A stretch of 64,000 bases of DNA from Galaxea fascicularis (lineage: Eukaryota > Cnidaria > Anthozoa > Scleractinia > Euphylliidae): the NCBI GenBank assembly GCA_948470475.1, contig OX419336.1:37038872-37102871 (forward strand), read 5' to 3'. This document shows, in pieces, positions 10,752-24,104 of this stretch; the first letter of the stretch is position 1; each line of letters opens with the position of its first letter. The notes under the pieces were generated by a model. The model had not been told where the DNA came from, made no database searches, and was given only the letters and a program-made list of their open reading frames with translations. Both the position numbers and the translations under genes were made by a program.

Positions 10752-13197
10752 GATCTGAGTTTCCTGAAACACTCTATTGGCACCAAGAATGAGATCTTGA
10801 CTCCACGATGGCTTAGGTCGAACTGAGTCGTTCAGGTCATTCTTTTTTGTAATATGTAGAGCTCTCACCGTGTGGCTTTGTGCCCTTACCAGACGTGTAC
10901 GTGTTGTTCGAATTTGATCACCATTTCATTTCCGATTGTAATCAGTCCTAAAATTGCCAGACCAGGACATGGAGTCGTGGAACGCGGAGGAGGAGAGAGA
11001 GTTGTTCTTGTCGAAAGATTTTCGTATTGAAACAAGTATGTACCATCTATATATTTTCTCTCAAAGTAACGTCCTGTCTGGTTCATGTTTAATAATTTCC
11101 TACGTTCCTAAAGGTTACGCAAACGTTTAAGTCACTTCCGTGCCATTCCTTTTCGTTGTCGCAATTCCCCTCCAATCCAGATTTATGATATTGGTGTGTT
11201 GGCATCAGTTGCATGGCCTCTCCCTTTGTTTCGATCAGCGTGACAGCAAGGAGTTCGTCCTTTGAGTCAAGGACAACTGATTTTGAGTGGTTGCGAAAAT
11301 CTAGTAGAAAGAGATAAACAATTCGATCTGTTTTGACAAAGAAAAGGGAAAGGGATTAATGACAGGACATAGCACACCGGAAACAATTAGGCCACTTGAC
11401 GGCAACACCCAACTAAGTTTCAAATTATCTGGGTGCTTCAGCAATTTGGTAGGTCTTTTAGTCTCAGCAAGGCGGAATGAATTTCCTGTTTCCACAGGAT
11501 TCATGTTTTCCTTATTTTGTCCTTGAATGATAGCAAGCACGCGAGAGCAAGGAAAAATCTACGACAGAAAAACAGTTGAAAAAGAACACCTTAATTACAC
11601 AACAAGGTTCAGTTAGCAACCAAGCAGATGGTTATGCTAATTTTACATCACTCCCTTATGCCGATAAACAATCTGAGAGTTTGGGCGTTCCCAAACACGC
11701 CATCATTTAAAAGGCGAAGAAGAAACAAAACCGGCAAACTTGACTCATGCGAACTGCAAGTGATATCTAACTCATTTCAACTCTTTTAACAATTGTCACG
11801 ACTTCAACATTTGCTACGGTGTTTCATTAAGACAAAAAGTGACTTGCAGCTTTGATAATCACCACGAGGGATAATTGTTACAGATTCGATCTGCGAAAAT
11901 TTGCGAATAACCGCAAAAATAAACACCAGTAATAGTGAAAATTGCACCATGTGTTTTTGATAATCTTGGCAGGGCGTAGAACAATCGACGCAACTTTTAG
12001 GTCGCACCGTAAAGGTCAGAGGGGTTCATTATTGGTTCAGACGTTGCTCCGCAGTACTTTTAAAGGGCGAAAACATGAGCTTATATCAATATCACCATGT
12101 CTAGCATGTGTTTTCACAATCTTAGCCCTTTCAGTAACACGTGCAGATGGATAATATAGTTAAACCTTGAGGCAAATGTTAGAGGCTAACGCCAAGTAGT
12201 CAGTCGTGGTGGCGAGTCAGAAAACCTCATGGGATCACTGAAAAGGCCAAACAGCAAAACACGGGAATTTTCTGTTTTCGTCGTCTTTTACTGAATATTT
12301 AGTGAACCGACTGACGAAAAGTAGACGGCTTTTCACATAGCTAATTTGCTAACTGGAAGGGTTTTCCTTATCATCATCAAGATTGGTCCAGCGTGTCTTT
12401 ATCTGTGAATGATGTATATGATGTATATGAAATAAATAATGTCTCTTTAATAATAATACAGAGATACTATCTTTTAGAATCCCTGGGGTGAGCACCTCAC
12501 ACCATGGCAGTCCGGACAGCTTTACGTTTATCACAGGGGGCCCACAAACTGTCTGACTGTATCTTTTATGACAATATCGAAAAAAATGATATTATCGTCG
12601 ACATATTCACTCAGTTAGTCTAACGTTGCCTGGACGTTTAGGGGGGAAGGGGTAAGGCGAATCCATTTTGTGACTTTAGTGCGGGTATTTTTGGCCATAA
12701 GCAGACTGATCGATCCATTTTAATAATGAAGTTGACGTCATATTGAGAATGGCACACGTGATGTTATTATTCAGTAGGTTCTGGTTTTCTTGTTTGAACA
12801 TCGAGATAGGAACCAAAATAGCCTGCGAGCAAGCTTCTCCCAAAGCACACGCCGAATTCTGGAACAGTTTGCCTGATAGCATCCGCTCATGTGACACTTT
12901 AAAGACTCTGTCTACCGTGACGCTTTGAGCGCGTTTGATGTTGTTTTGGAATCAAAGTGTGATTTTTTTTTTTTGTGAGAGAATGGCGAACGGCATATTA
13001 CAGTCAAATGTTTTGACAGGAATGTTACAAGAAGACTGGCTTCTAACGGGACACAATTACAGGCGTGTGGTCCGTTCATGTTTTTAGTGTCTGAAGGATT
13101 TGAAACCTCTAATTTGATCGGCGTCGTGGAGGTGATGTTCAACGACACGATCGAAGATCGAAGAAAAAGCCGAGTTGGGATGAGAAAAACCAAGTAG
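10752..13197. other. non-coding stretch upstream of the Ly6 gene
   Basis: About 2.4 kb with no exon I can support. Short frames on both strands lack domain patterns or good splice sites. The first few hundred bases must include the Ly6 promoter, but no core element stands out. Confidence 0.4.
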
Positions 13198-13205
13198 GTC
13201 TTATC

Positions 13206-14877
13206 ACAGGCGGCCCAGACGTTGTTTGTGATTTACATACGTCACAGTATTGCGTTAGGTTTTGACTAAATTCAACTTGCAGTCAAGGATTTAAATAAAA
13301 GAAGCTTACCTTAGTCTGCATTTGTGTTATTTTGAACTCTTTGTGGCAGCTGAGTCGTTCTAAAGTCGTTCTAAAGCCATTTTGACGATTTAAACTTTTC
13401 CAAGTTTGCTTTCCAGTAAAGAGAAACGAAAGGCTGGCGACATGGTCGGCCGACGGTTTGCACTCAAAGCTCCATAAATTCCATTAAAATGCTCGGAGCC
13501 CGCCAAAATTGCCTCACGGCAGCCGTCGACAATTCCTCTTTCTAGTTGCTTCGCCTCGGATTCCAAGGTTTATGTTATCCGCCCGAAAAACGCTCCTTTT
13601 CGAGCGCTGGCTGCCCATTTTTGCTTTGTCAAGATCCGTAACGAGTTATCCTGGCCACGGATTTCAAAATCGTTGGCTTTAGCGACCCCTCCGTAACGAC
13701 AAAGTCGCCCTTAACCGTAGGGAGGCACAGGTCAATTTGCTGTATGCAAATTGCACCGTATTAGGGTTCCTCGCGGCTTCCAAATTTAGACAACATCGCC
13801 TAAACGGCTCCACCAATAGTAAAGGCAAAGTTGGCTGCCCGATTGAACTACGTTACGCGACTTTAGCGCTTAAAAGCACTGTTTCATTGAGCGATTTTAG
13901 CGCTCAGAAGAAATGTTATGTTGAGCACTTTTTGCCCTAAAGAAAAGCACTGTTTCTGAGCGATTTGAGCGCTTAAAAGCACTGTTTTATTGAGCGATTT
14001 TAGCGCTTAAAAACAGTTTTGCTGAGACCAACTGAGCGATTTTAGCGCTGAAAAGCACTGTTTTGCTGGGCAGAAATGGGAATGCCAAAATGTCTGAAAA
14101 TTAATTCCACTAGAAAGTGCTCTCGAGTAGAACTGATCAACGAACAACAACAACGTGCAACTGTCTTGTTAGCACGGTAAAAATTAGCGCTGAACAATTA
14201 TAAAAATAAAACGGCCAGTATATTTGACTAGTATTACTTCTCGGCAAGCGGTGAGTTTCCCGCCGTTTCCGGTGTAATTTCCCCAGGGACCCTAATACGG
14301 TGCAATTTGCATACAGCAAATTGACCTGTGCCTCTCTACGGTTGAGGGTGACTTTGTCGTTACGGAGGGGTCGCTAAGCCAACGATTTTGAAATCCGTGG
14401 CCAAGATAACTCGTTACGGATCTCGACAAAGCAAAAATGGGCAGCCAGCGCTCGAAAAGGAGCGTTTTTCGGGCGGATAACATAAACCTTGGAATCCGAG
14501 GCGAAGCAACTAGAAAGAGGAATTGTCGACGGCTGCCGTGAGGCAATTTTGGCGGGCTCCGAGCATTTTAATGGAATTTATGGAGCTTTGAGTGCAAACC
14601 GTCGGCCGACCATGTCGCCAGCCTTTCGTTTCTCTTTACTGGAAAGCAAACTTGGAAAAGTTTAAATCGTCAAAATGGCTTTAGAACGACTTTAGAACGA
14701 CTCAGCTGCCACAAAGAGTTCAAAATAACACAAATGCAGACTAAGGTAAGCTTCTTTTATTTAAATCCTTGACTGCAAGTTGAATTTAGAGCGATTTTTG
14801 AACCATTTTCATACATTCTCTTAAATGGCGCAATACTGTGACGTATGTAAATCACAAACAACGTCTGGGCCGCCTGT
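13206..14877. mobile_element. large foldback element with ~560-bp arms
   Basis: The first about 560 bp (from CACAGGCGGCCCAGACG) recur as a near-identical inverted copy ending at 14877. The direct repeat GTCTTAT (7 bp, 8 with one offset base) flanks both ends at 13198-13204 and about 14879-14885. The centre (about 13850-14075) is a degenerate tandem array around GAGCGATTTTAGCGCTT. No transposase is visible; long arms suggest a MULE-like or other foldback DNA transposon. Confidence 0.8.
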
Positions 14878-14885
14878 GGTCTTAT

Positions 14886-15844
14886 TGCACTGCAAATCCG
14901 CTTGTAAAACCAAGCAAAATAATCAGTTGTTTTATCGTGATAAAATTACCTCTCAATACTGCGAAATGACGATTTTGGTTGGTCCACTTCGCCAAATTCA
15001 CCCCTTTTTTCTCTTATTGTGGCGCCTTTGAGAGCAGTTACGCTTGAATAGCCCGCCAAACAAGCTCATTTATTATGCGCAAGTGTCGCGCTCTTCTTAG
15101 TGATGCTCTTCCCCTGCGGTTCTCCGTTACCATTGCCATAGCTAACATATGTGTAATGTATCGCTACTTGTTTAACTTACCAAATATCTAATAAACGACC
15201 GATGCAGAACAAAATATCCTGATCTTAATTATAAAAGATAATCAAACTCCATATATATGCCAAACAATAAATGCTGACGAAACTGGATATAGATGTCTTG
15301 GATTTTGAGAGATTGAACAACGAGAGAAACCAATAACTCAGTATTTGGATTCGGTTGTTTACCATTTACATGGGAAAACCGGTTGGTCGACGGTTTGTAC
15401 AAATGGTAAGCAAAAATCCTCAATGAAAAATTCCGTTCAGGACTGGCGTGTACATTTGTACATTCCCTACTAAATAACACGTGACACGCCACAAAATTGG
15501 AGTAGGGCTTGGAACTGGTGAAAATCGCAAATGGCAAACACATTTTCCGTTCTGAAATTCCGGCTGGAAATTTTGGACTATCGTTCAAGACGTTCCCAAA
15601 ATTTTAGAAATTTTCCGGTCGGGAACACCAAAATAGCCTTACATTTACATTCCAACCGAAATTTTTTGGTAAATAGTAACGAAACCTTGGACGATGCGCG
15701 CGTTACATCTTGGTAGACAGAGAGTCTTCAAGTATATTTAAATCTAAGTTCAAGTCCTATCTTTTTGAAAAAGCCTTTTTTCTTAGTATTTTTAATTATT
15801 CCTCAATTTTGTAAGGCGCCTAGAGCATACCTGTATAGGCGCTA
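14886..15844. other. non-coding stretch between foldback elements
   Basis: No recognisable exon. A minus-strand frame at 15229-15588 is 119 codons long but shows no domain pattern. Confidence 0.4.
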
Positions 15845-17061
15845 TCAGGAGCATGGCTCCTGTTTTCACTCATGTGACTTTCAGCCATATTGGTTTACTG
15901 AAGCAAAAGAAGATATTTCGCCTTTTGAGCGTCAGCTTTCACGTGTAGTGTCACGTGACTTTTGATGTAAACAAACCCCGAAAGTTCGGACATTTGGGAA
16001 GGTCGGACAAGAAAGCATAGAGTGAAACGGTGTTGCGAGCGTACATAAAACATTGACTTCTTTTTGCGAGGGACTTGAATATGATGCAACCGAGGTACTA
16101 GCCAGTTCTACCTTTAGGGTTTCATGTGGGACGAGATGGTTCTACGCACCCAGATGTACAGAAATTACGTGGGTAAGTCCGGTTTCGCCCACGTTAGGAG
16201 TTCCATAGCAGGACGGAAACAACATGTATTCTTTGCATTACTTTGTTATTACCAATACCCTCATGTAAAATTGCCACACGTCAATTCAGTAATAAAGTGT
16301 AGTGAATGTGATTTAAGTGTGTAAATTACAAATCTTATATATTGCGTGGGACTTCAAAGTGATGCAACGGACACAATTGTCACTTTCACGGTTGTTGTGT
16401 GTCGCAGAAGATTTCAAATACCCGCTCACTGAAACTCCACGTTCCTGCAGATATTTTTTAAGTTCTACAACATTCATTGTGTGAAAGTCGCACATACTCC
16501 TCTGCTTCGACATTTCGACGGTCGATTGTAAAAGACGTGTTAGACATTCAAAGTCATGAGGCGCGATATAAAATTTACACACTTAAATCACATTCACTAC
16601 ACTTTATTACTGAAATGACGTGTGGCAAATACATGTTGTTTCCGTCCTGCTATGGAACTCCTAACGTGGGCGAAACCGGACTTACCCACGTAATTTCTGT
16701 ACAACTGGGTGCGTAGAACCATCTCGTCCCACATGAAACCCTAAACGTAGAACTGGCTAGTGCCTCGGTTGCATCATATTCAAGTCCCACGCAAAAAGAA
16801 GTCAATGTTTTATGTACGCTCGCAACACCGTTTCACTCTATGCTTTCTTGTCCGACCTTCCCAAATGTCCGAACTTTCGGGGTTTGTTTACATCAATAGT
16901 CACGTGACACTACACGTGAAAGCTGACGCTCAAAAGGTGCATAAAAATAGGATGCAATTCCCAGAGGTTTAATTTGGGACACCAACATGGCGGCCGTTTC
17001 TTTGTTTTGGGACACCAACATGGCCGCCGTGACGTCATGTGAAAACACTCTATATAAGGAT
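15845..17061 (-). mobile_element. GAGCGTTTTCAC-type MITE interrupted by a foldback element
   Basis: Left part (about 15845-15928) and right part (about 16943-17061) match, in reverse orientation, the intact MITE at 20420-20592. Shared landmarks are GTTTTCACTCATGTGAC and GACGTCATGTGAAAAC ends and the CAATTCCCAGAGG segment. About 1 kb of unrelated foldback DNA separates them. Confidence 0.7.
15930..16942. mobile_element. foldback element with ~390-bp arms and internal SAP-domain remnant
   Basis: Left arm 15930-16328 and right arm about 16568-16942 are inverted near-copies, starting CCTTTTGAGCGTCAGC and ending GCTGACGCTCAAAAGG. The non-repeated centre encodes, on the minus strand at about 16400-16495, the segment NVVELKKYLQERGVSVSGYL. 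It has the spacing of a SAP DNA-binding helix-extension-helix motif (L..ELK..L..RG). This is probably a leftover of a transposon protein. The frames repeated in both arms are only arm translations. Confidence 0.7.
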
Positions 17062-17589
17062 CGATTATTATTATTATTATCATTATTATTATACAACGAA
17101 AACAGTCTCTTTGCAGACCTTGAATAAACAAGTAAACAAAACCACATCCTATTTGTGTGGTAGACTCTTTTTCTTTACGTTAACAAAAAACTTACCGCAG
17201 ATTTGAAAGGGTTCTTCTCAAAACGCACTTTCGTTCTCGGTTTAATTGTGCGACCAACCTCTTTGACAGTGTTCAAATCTAGCCTCAAAATCCTCCAATC
17301 ACCCATTCGCTGTTACAGATGGCAAATACTAACTTTCCCGTTGTTATATCTCTTCACTCGTACCAGGGTCTATTTACAAATGAACTAATACACGTTTGTT
17401 GATCGCGAGGTAAGTCTGCACCAAAAGCGTTCCGTGGCATTTTTTTTGGGGGAGGGAGAGGGGGAAGCGAAATACCCTTGCTCGGATCGACTGCGTTCCC
17501 TTCCTCCCGCTTGTTTCTATCATGGGGATCGCGCTTCTCACCTCTGCTTCGCTCCTTTCTTAGATTTCTCACTCGTTCTGTTCTAGTCA

Positions 17590-18160
17590 ATGACCCGTGC
17601 ACAATCCCCTAACTCTTGGTGGGCACGTGAAGTCGAAAAGTCAACAGTTTTTGAGTTTTATCTTTATCACGTAAAAGACACATCGAAAGTATACCTGCTT
17701 GTACGTGTTCAGCTCAGTAACGTGCTTTGTTTTGAAAATAGAACAACTTGAATTTCAGATTTTTTCGCTTAAGATGGATACTGAGAAACGTGTCACGCAC
17801 ATAAAAAAGAACCATTCACCCTGTGTTTTCGAGGTCTGAACAGCCAAAATGATGAGAGGAGTGTGCATGTAAATGTTTGCAAGCTCAGCCAAAATAAACT
17901 CCAGATGTTGCCACTTGTTTCCGGCCGCCATGCTGGTGTACAGCTGAAGTACACCAACATAACGTATCCACATTAAACTCTATAATTCTAGGTAGTACAT
18001 TTTGCCGAATCACTCGCGTACGGGATATTACGACACGTTGTTTAATTAAAACTCTTGTACAATATCTCATTTTCTTGACTTGATTTATGGAATAGTTGGT
18101 TATTTTATTTTTTTACTTGCGTGACGTGCCCACCAAGAATTGTAGTGACCGGTAACAATG
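17590..18160. mobile_element. possible TIR element, ~570 bp
   Basis: CTTGGTGGGCACGT at 17614-17627 is repeated inverted as ACGTGCCCACCAAG at about 18124-18137, and similar sequence continues outward. Inside is a short hairpin around GCTGGTGTACAG and CTGAAGTACACC (about 17932-17958). The boundaries are uncertain. Confidence 0.4.
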
Positions 18161-18773
18161 CAACTACAACTAAAACACTACACACCAAGAGCGTTTGCTA
18201 CTTAAGTTAATTGATTTCATATCTGGATACCTTTTTGTTCATACACTATTTTCTCTTTGATCCTAAATATTTGTGGAACAAACGATACATTTCCTACCCA
18301 CTGTGGTAATATCTTTTTCCTTCTTTGTTAGTACTTAAAATATAAAGCAAAAACGAAAACGCGCACGAGTAAACAACGTAAGCATTCCTTTCAAAGATCG
18401 CCTCTTTCAATAAGCTGTTTAAGGCAAAAAAAAAAATTAAAACTTCTTCACGATATTTAACAGCTGCCCTGATAATATTGCCTAAGTATACCCCCTCCTT
18501 TTGTGTGCTCCCTCATTGAAAACGTGCTGTTTCTGATCCGTACGTTTTTTGTTTTGCATTAGTCCACGACGGTTGTAATAATTCATTTACTGTTTGAACA
18601 AAAAAAGGAAAACGGTCAAAGGCAGGCGTATTCAGAAACGAAGCCTGTGATCGGCTGAAGTCTGTCTAACAAAGAGAGCGACCCCGGGAATAGAACGCAT
18701 TTTTGTTGACTTAAGACTCCGAGAATTCCACAGTGCACAGTTAAGTATTGCTTTTTCTCCAATAACAAGTAAT
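18161..18773. other. non-coding stretch / 3' flank of LamG-CUB gene
   Basis: Contains the 3' untranslated side of the minus-strand LamG-CUB gene and AT-rich DNA. No exact AATAAA in the expected orientation stands out close to the stop codon. Confidence 0.4.
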
Positions 18774-21700
18774 TCACACCACGGACTCCAATGATCTCAA
18801 AGTGCCTCCAGGCACAGCCGGCCTTGGAGCCTTAGAAGCTACCCAAGGATTAGTATGTCCATGTGTGTTGTTACTTAAACTCTGTACTGATGCTGCTGAG
18901 TTTCTATTGGGTCCGAGTCTTGTCTCGACGACTTCTGAACGATCTCTGACTGTGACGGAAGCCCGTGAGTCTCTTTGTCCATTTGCAGTTCTGTTATGAT
19001 TAGCATTCGAGGAATTACTATCACTTAAAGAGGGATTTGATGCTTGCCTCGAGGCAAACCTTCCCTGTTGTAACGTTACTCTAACCTGATCCAATACTGA
19101 ATCAACATTCATAATCCCCGGATACGGGGGCAACCCCTCATCATCGTCATCGTGTTCGTCAGAAGACATATGATCCGCATGGCGCGAGTGTTGAGGTGTC
19201 AACTCTGCTCTAGCCAAGGGAGAAATGCCCCGTTGTAGGGACACCCTGGAGGTACTCTGTGGACTGCTAAATCCCCGCCGTGTGTTTAGAAGAGGCATTC
19301 CAATTGGTGTTCCCACCTTAGGAACAAGAGTCGGAGATGGAATAGGCCTGTTGAGTAGTCGGTGGGGTATTGTTGGTGTGGAGACTGGGGATCCCCTGCG
19401 TGGTGTCATTGCTGGAGTGTTGGCTAGTGATCCTTGGCAAGGCGTGGGTGGGTACAGCTCGGGGAAGCGCATCACTGTAGGTAAAAGAAGAGCACAGTCG
19501 TGTTACTTCATCCTCCTACGCAGACCTTCTTTTGGTTCGTCACGCAATCTTTCGTCCCCAAAGATGGCCTGCGTAGGATGCTAGATTACTTTGTTGCATA
19601 GATAATTTCTCGTCACGCAATCTTTCTTCCCCAAAGAAGGCCTGCGTAGGATGCTAGGTTACTTTGTTACATAAATAATTTCTTATTTCCAGTCGAGGGG
19701 AACTTAACGTCCGGTTCAGCCGAATGAAACCCAAGTGAACACCAAGATTTTCTGGAAAATTTCAGGAACAAATGGCATTCTTCGTGGGTACGCCAAGCTT
19801 CCACTTTTACTAAATTTTCATTTGGCTTCTCGCGCCATCACGTAAGTCTTTTGCTATATACACTAATGTAATAATTGCAACTTGGGAATTGAAAGAGGGA
19901 CTCTTCGCCTTGATTGAAAACGTCTTTCTATTTGACGGGGAACGTTTGCTGGTACTGAATCACACAGAACATTCCAACTGAACGAAAAGAGCCACTGGTT
20001 CGCTTTTAGTGTCGAATTCTTCTCAAGGATGTTTAGATTCTTTTTTACTCATGACCGATTTATTTCAACCAAAATCTCAGTTGTAAATGATTCAAACTCA
20101 GGATCCTTGTGTTGACTAGGTGAGGCACGATTTCAAGATTTCAAGTCCAGGACATGACATGGATTGACTTCTCGACAACCTGAGTGATGGTTGAGTCAAG
20201 TGATTTTTGTAACGTCAGTACATGGTTTCAGTACTCCCGTTATTGACCTGATTGGTCAACAAAGTCGCTATGTTATTGGTCGACCAAAAATATTGCGGCG
20301 ATTGCGCTTCACTTCGCCACAAGCTACACTGCAGAATACCCCGTCACTTATTTGCATGAGAATAGCATGTATTGTTGTCTGTTTCGTTCTTCAAACAATG
20401 CCGCTACAAGAAGACAATAGAGCGTTTTCACATGACGTCACTGCGGCCATGTTGGTGTTCCAAGACAAAGGAATGGTGGCCATATTGGTGTACCAAGCTA
20501 ACCCTCTGGGAATTGAACTCTATTTTAATGCAAATACTTTCTTTTGTTTCATTAAACCAACATGGCCGCTGGTCACGTGAGTGAAAACGCTCTATAGTCC
20601 ATTTTACAGTTGTATGATGAGTGACCTGGCCTTTGAATAAAAGCGAGGCTGGGGGTGACCTTGTTTTGATAAAAACCTCTCTGTCTCATGTAAATGCAGA
20701 CTAGTTACCATAACAACAACATGATTTACATGGGAAAAGCAGTGAGGTCTGTATCAAAACAAGGTCAACTCCAGTCTCACTTCTACCCAAAGGCCAGGTC
20801 ACCGACCTCATAACTGTAAAATGGCCTATTGGCCGTTTTCACACTAGAGACGAACAAATCGTCTGGACGGACAAATCGTCTGACAATTTGTTCATCTGAT
20901 GTGAATTTAGGTCGTACTTTAGTCGACTTGTTCGTCTCGACGGGCAAATCGTCTTGGAAAAATCGTCTCTCCAGACGGACAAATATCAGACGATTTGTTC
21001 GTCGAAAAATTTTTTCGTCCCGTTTGCACATCAGACGATTTGTTCGTCTGAGACGATTTGTTCGTCCTCTAGTGTGAAAACGGCCAATAGGGAGCTTAAG
21101 CAACGGCGACGACGACGGCAGCGAAAAGGGCATTTCAAAATATAACTTCGTTTTCGTAACTCTTTCGCGATTATTCCAATTTGTTAAACGTGATAAATGC
21201 TGGCGAGCTGTCCAGGGTCTAAATTACTGTGAACGGTGTTAAAGCAAAGAAAACGAAAGAAAAAACTTGCCGTTATGAGCTCACGTTCTCGAGAAAACCT
21301 AAAATTTGGTCATTTCAAGTCGTTGTTTTGCAGTGGACGGCAAAGAAATGTACCAAAATGTAAAACGCACGTGCAGAGTATTGTTTTTGCTCATTAAGTC
21401 TATTGTTTTGTGGCGTTCTCGTTGCCGTCGTCGTCGTCGTTGCTTAAGCTCCCTAATAGTGTTGAGAAAAAAAGTGGAAAACATTGGTCAAGAACACGAT
21501 CATACAAGGAAACAAATGCATTATTGTATCTGGGCAAACTTTTTGTTGCAGAAATAAAAACATGGTGTCTTCTTGTTGGTTATGGTTTGTTAGTTTTTAT
21601 CAGTTTTAAAGTATAAAATACAATGAATCAGTGTAGGCTTTCATTGCTGAAAACAAGGAAACCCAAGCTTACCATCATCGTACGTAGGTGGAGCATTCTG

Positions 21701-24064
21701 CTGAAAGACATCGTTGACAGAGAGAGATACAGAATGACGGTTGCTGCGGGTTAAACTGCCATGACGACGCTCCCTTAACCTCCTTCTGGTGTGACTGTAC
21801 GTAATGATTGACAGTATAGCAAAAATTGCTGCACATGCCACGCCTATTACAATCCCAGTGTAGTGCCGACTGAAATCTGTCTTGTCATCCTCCGGTTCCT
21901 TGCCAACTATGAAGCAGAAAGAACATTGCTGTCAACTCACTGTTTTTTTTTATTCTATCTTTAGGTAAAAACAATACCATTACTAAGTCCCGTCCGCTCC
22001 TACGAAGAGCAATGGGCCAACAGAAGACGACACAACGTTTGAGCCTGTGTGAGCCCAGTATCCATCATCAGTTCAGAGATGTTTGCAACTTGTAGGGTTA
22101 TCAGAAATTTTTGAAGTAGACTTTATCATTGAAGTAAATGTAGATGGCTATTTTGCCATCATAAGAGCAGGGAACAGGATAGTGGTGAGAGCGCTCGCCT
22201 TCCACCAATGTGTCCCGGGTTCGATTCCCGCACTCGGCGTCATAACTGGGCTGAGTTTGTTGGTTCTCTTCTCTGCTCCGAGGGGTTTTTCTCCGGGAAC
22301 TCCAATTTCCCCTCTCCTCAAAAACCAACATTAGATTTAATTTACAGATTGTTTGATCTACAGTCTCCCCAATTAGTAGAGCACTCGTGTTCAGCTAGAG
22401 CGATTTGAGACTTAAATAAAGTTATTATTATTATTATTAATATGATTATTATATTAAACCAGGAATTATGAATCAGAGGAATATCTCAGCAGAGTAGCTG
22501 AACAGGAACACGACGTTAGTGGTTATAAATTTCGCCAGCTGCCAGCTACTTTTGACAACTCTGCAACTAATGGAAACTATACTTTTTGTAATATATTTAG
22601 GTTAAAACGCTTTGTTATTTCTTTGCGACTGCGTACACTGTACGCCTTTGAATTGACGTCTGTAAGAGATTTTCACTCATTAAGATGTTTTATCCACAGT
22701 TCACGGATATGATTATTTTCATAATTCCACATTACCCTTCAAACCCTAATATCAGCATGTGCATTCTAGGAAATTGGTCGTTTCGCTTGCAAGTCGTTTC
22801 GCCTACACGTCGATTCGTCCACATTGAAGTCGATTCCCCTACAAATGTAAAGTCGATTCACCTATAGGCGAATCGACTTGTGGACGAAACGACTTTCAGG
22901 CGAAACGACCGACATTCACATTCTCCGTATTGTTCTTCATATATCTTGTATGGTAACGTGCAGGGGCAACCAATGAACCAAATCAACCAGAAGCTGTAAA
23001 AAGACATTTTTAAGTACCTTACGGTGTTTGAAGACTGTTTTTAGTGATGTTTCCATTAGCTACTAGACGAATTTGATCTATTCGGATTTCTTAGCTGAAA
23101 TTTTAATAGCCTGAAATTTTGGGAAAAAACTCTTTCTTTGAGAAATTGCTAGCTGAAGTGAACTATCAAGGAACTTTCAAGCGAACTATTTGCTTTTCGA
23201 AAATGCTAGCTGACGTTTTTGACTGCCAAAAACAGCAAACATGACCCTTCCGAAAACGTTCATCTTAGGGGCTATTATTTCCCATTGTGAATCTTTTAGG
23301 CCATGTTTCATTTACGAAAATCCGAGTGCACTCTTTGATCGACGCCGAAAACCTAAGGTGAACTACTCTCCACCGAACAGATATCTACTGAAACTTGTCG
23401 CTGGGTGCCCCTGATGATGAGGAGAATTTGATAAACAATCAAGACCTTTGTCACTTGTTGATCACATCCTTTTTTCTCATAACCTTTACGTTTGACTGAG
23501 CTTAGTGTTCCCATAAGGAAAAATTTAACATTGGCCACTCTTAGAGGTAAAAGGGTCGGTTAAAAACAAACAACATAGTTACCATCTATCAAGCTAGTAC
23601 TGTAACTAGCAGTAAAACCAGAAGCTGAATGATTCTTGTCACTCACAAATTCCACTCTCAAACTATTTCCAGAGGAGGAGATTTCACCTTCCACATCAGA
23701 CGAATCACCGCACACTGCCAATAGTCTACTGGACCAGCTGTTTATGCCATCAAAGACGATCACATAATCTGGGCATTTAGGCCATGGTCGTCTATATGAA
23801 TCCTCCAAACGAAATGTGCTGTTGATAAGAGGCATGACAGTTTGTTGAGAAACGTGTGACTGTTGACAAAATCTATACTGAAAAGGGTGAACACTAAGTA
23901 TGCACAAAAACGGTCACTTTTTCTTCTGCTTAGATTTGTTGTCACATATTAAAACACCTCTTTGGTATGTAAACTGTAACTTATCCCCGTAACAACGACA
24001 AAGTTATTTTCTTCCAAGACTAACAGGACATCAACAGAGTTTGAACCATTGAACTTGCAATAAT

Positions 24065-24104
<40 letters not shown>

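Noticed and set aside
15895..16972. Same protein-like string encoded on opposite strands at both ends of this region
   Set aside because: It is the inverted arm of the foldback element read twice, not two genes.
18802..19584. Plus-strand frames opposite the PY-tail exon
   Set aside because: They are antisense shadows of the minus-strand tail exon and have no domain or splice support.
20783..21616. Arg/Ser-rich frames on both strands
   Set aside because: They arise from GTC/GAC and ACGAACAAATCGTCT repeats in two adjacent MITEs.
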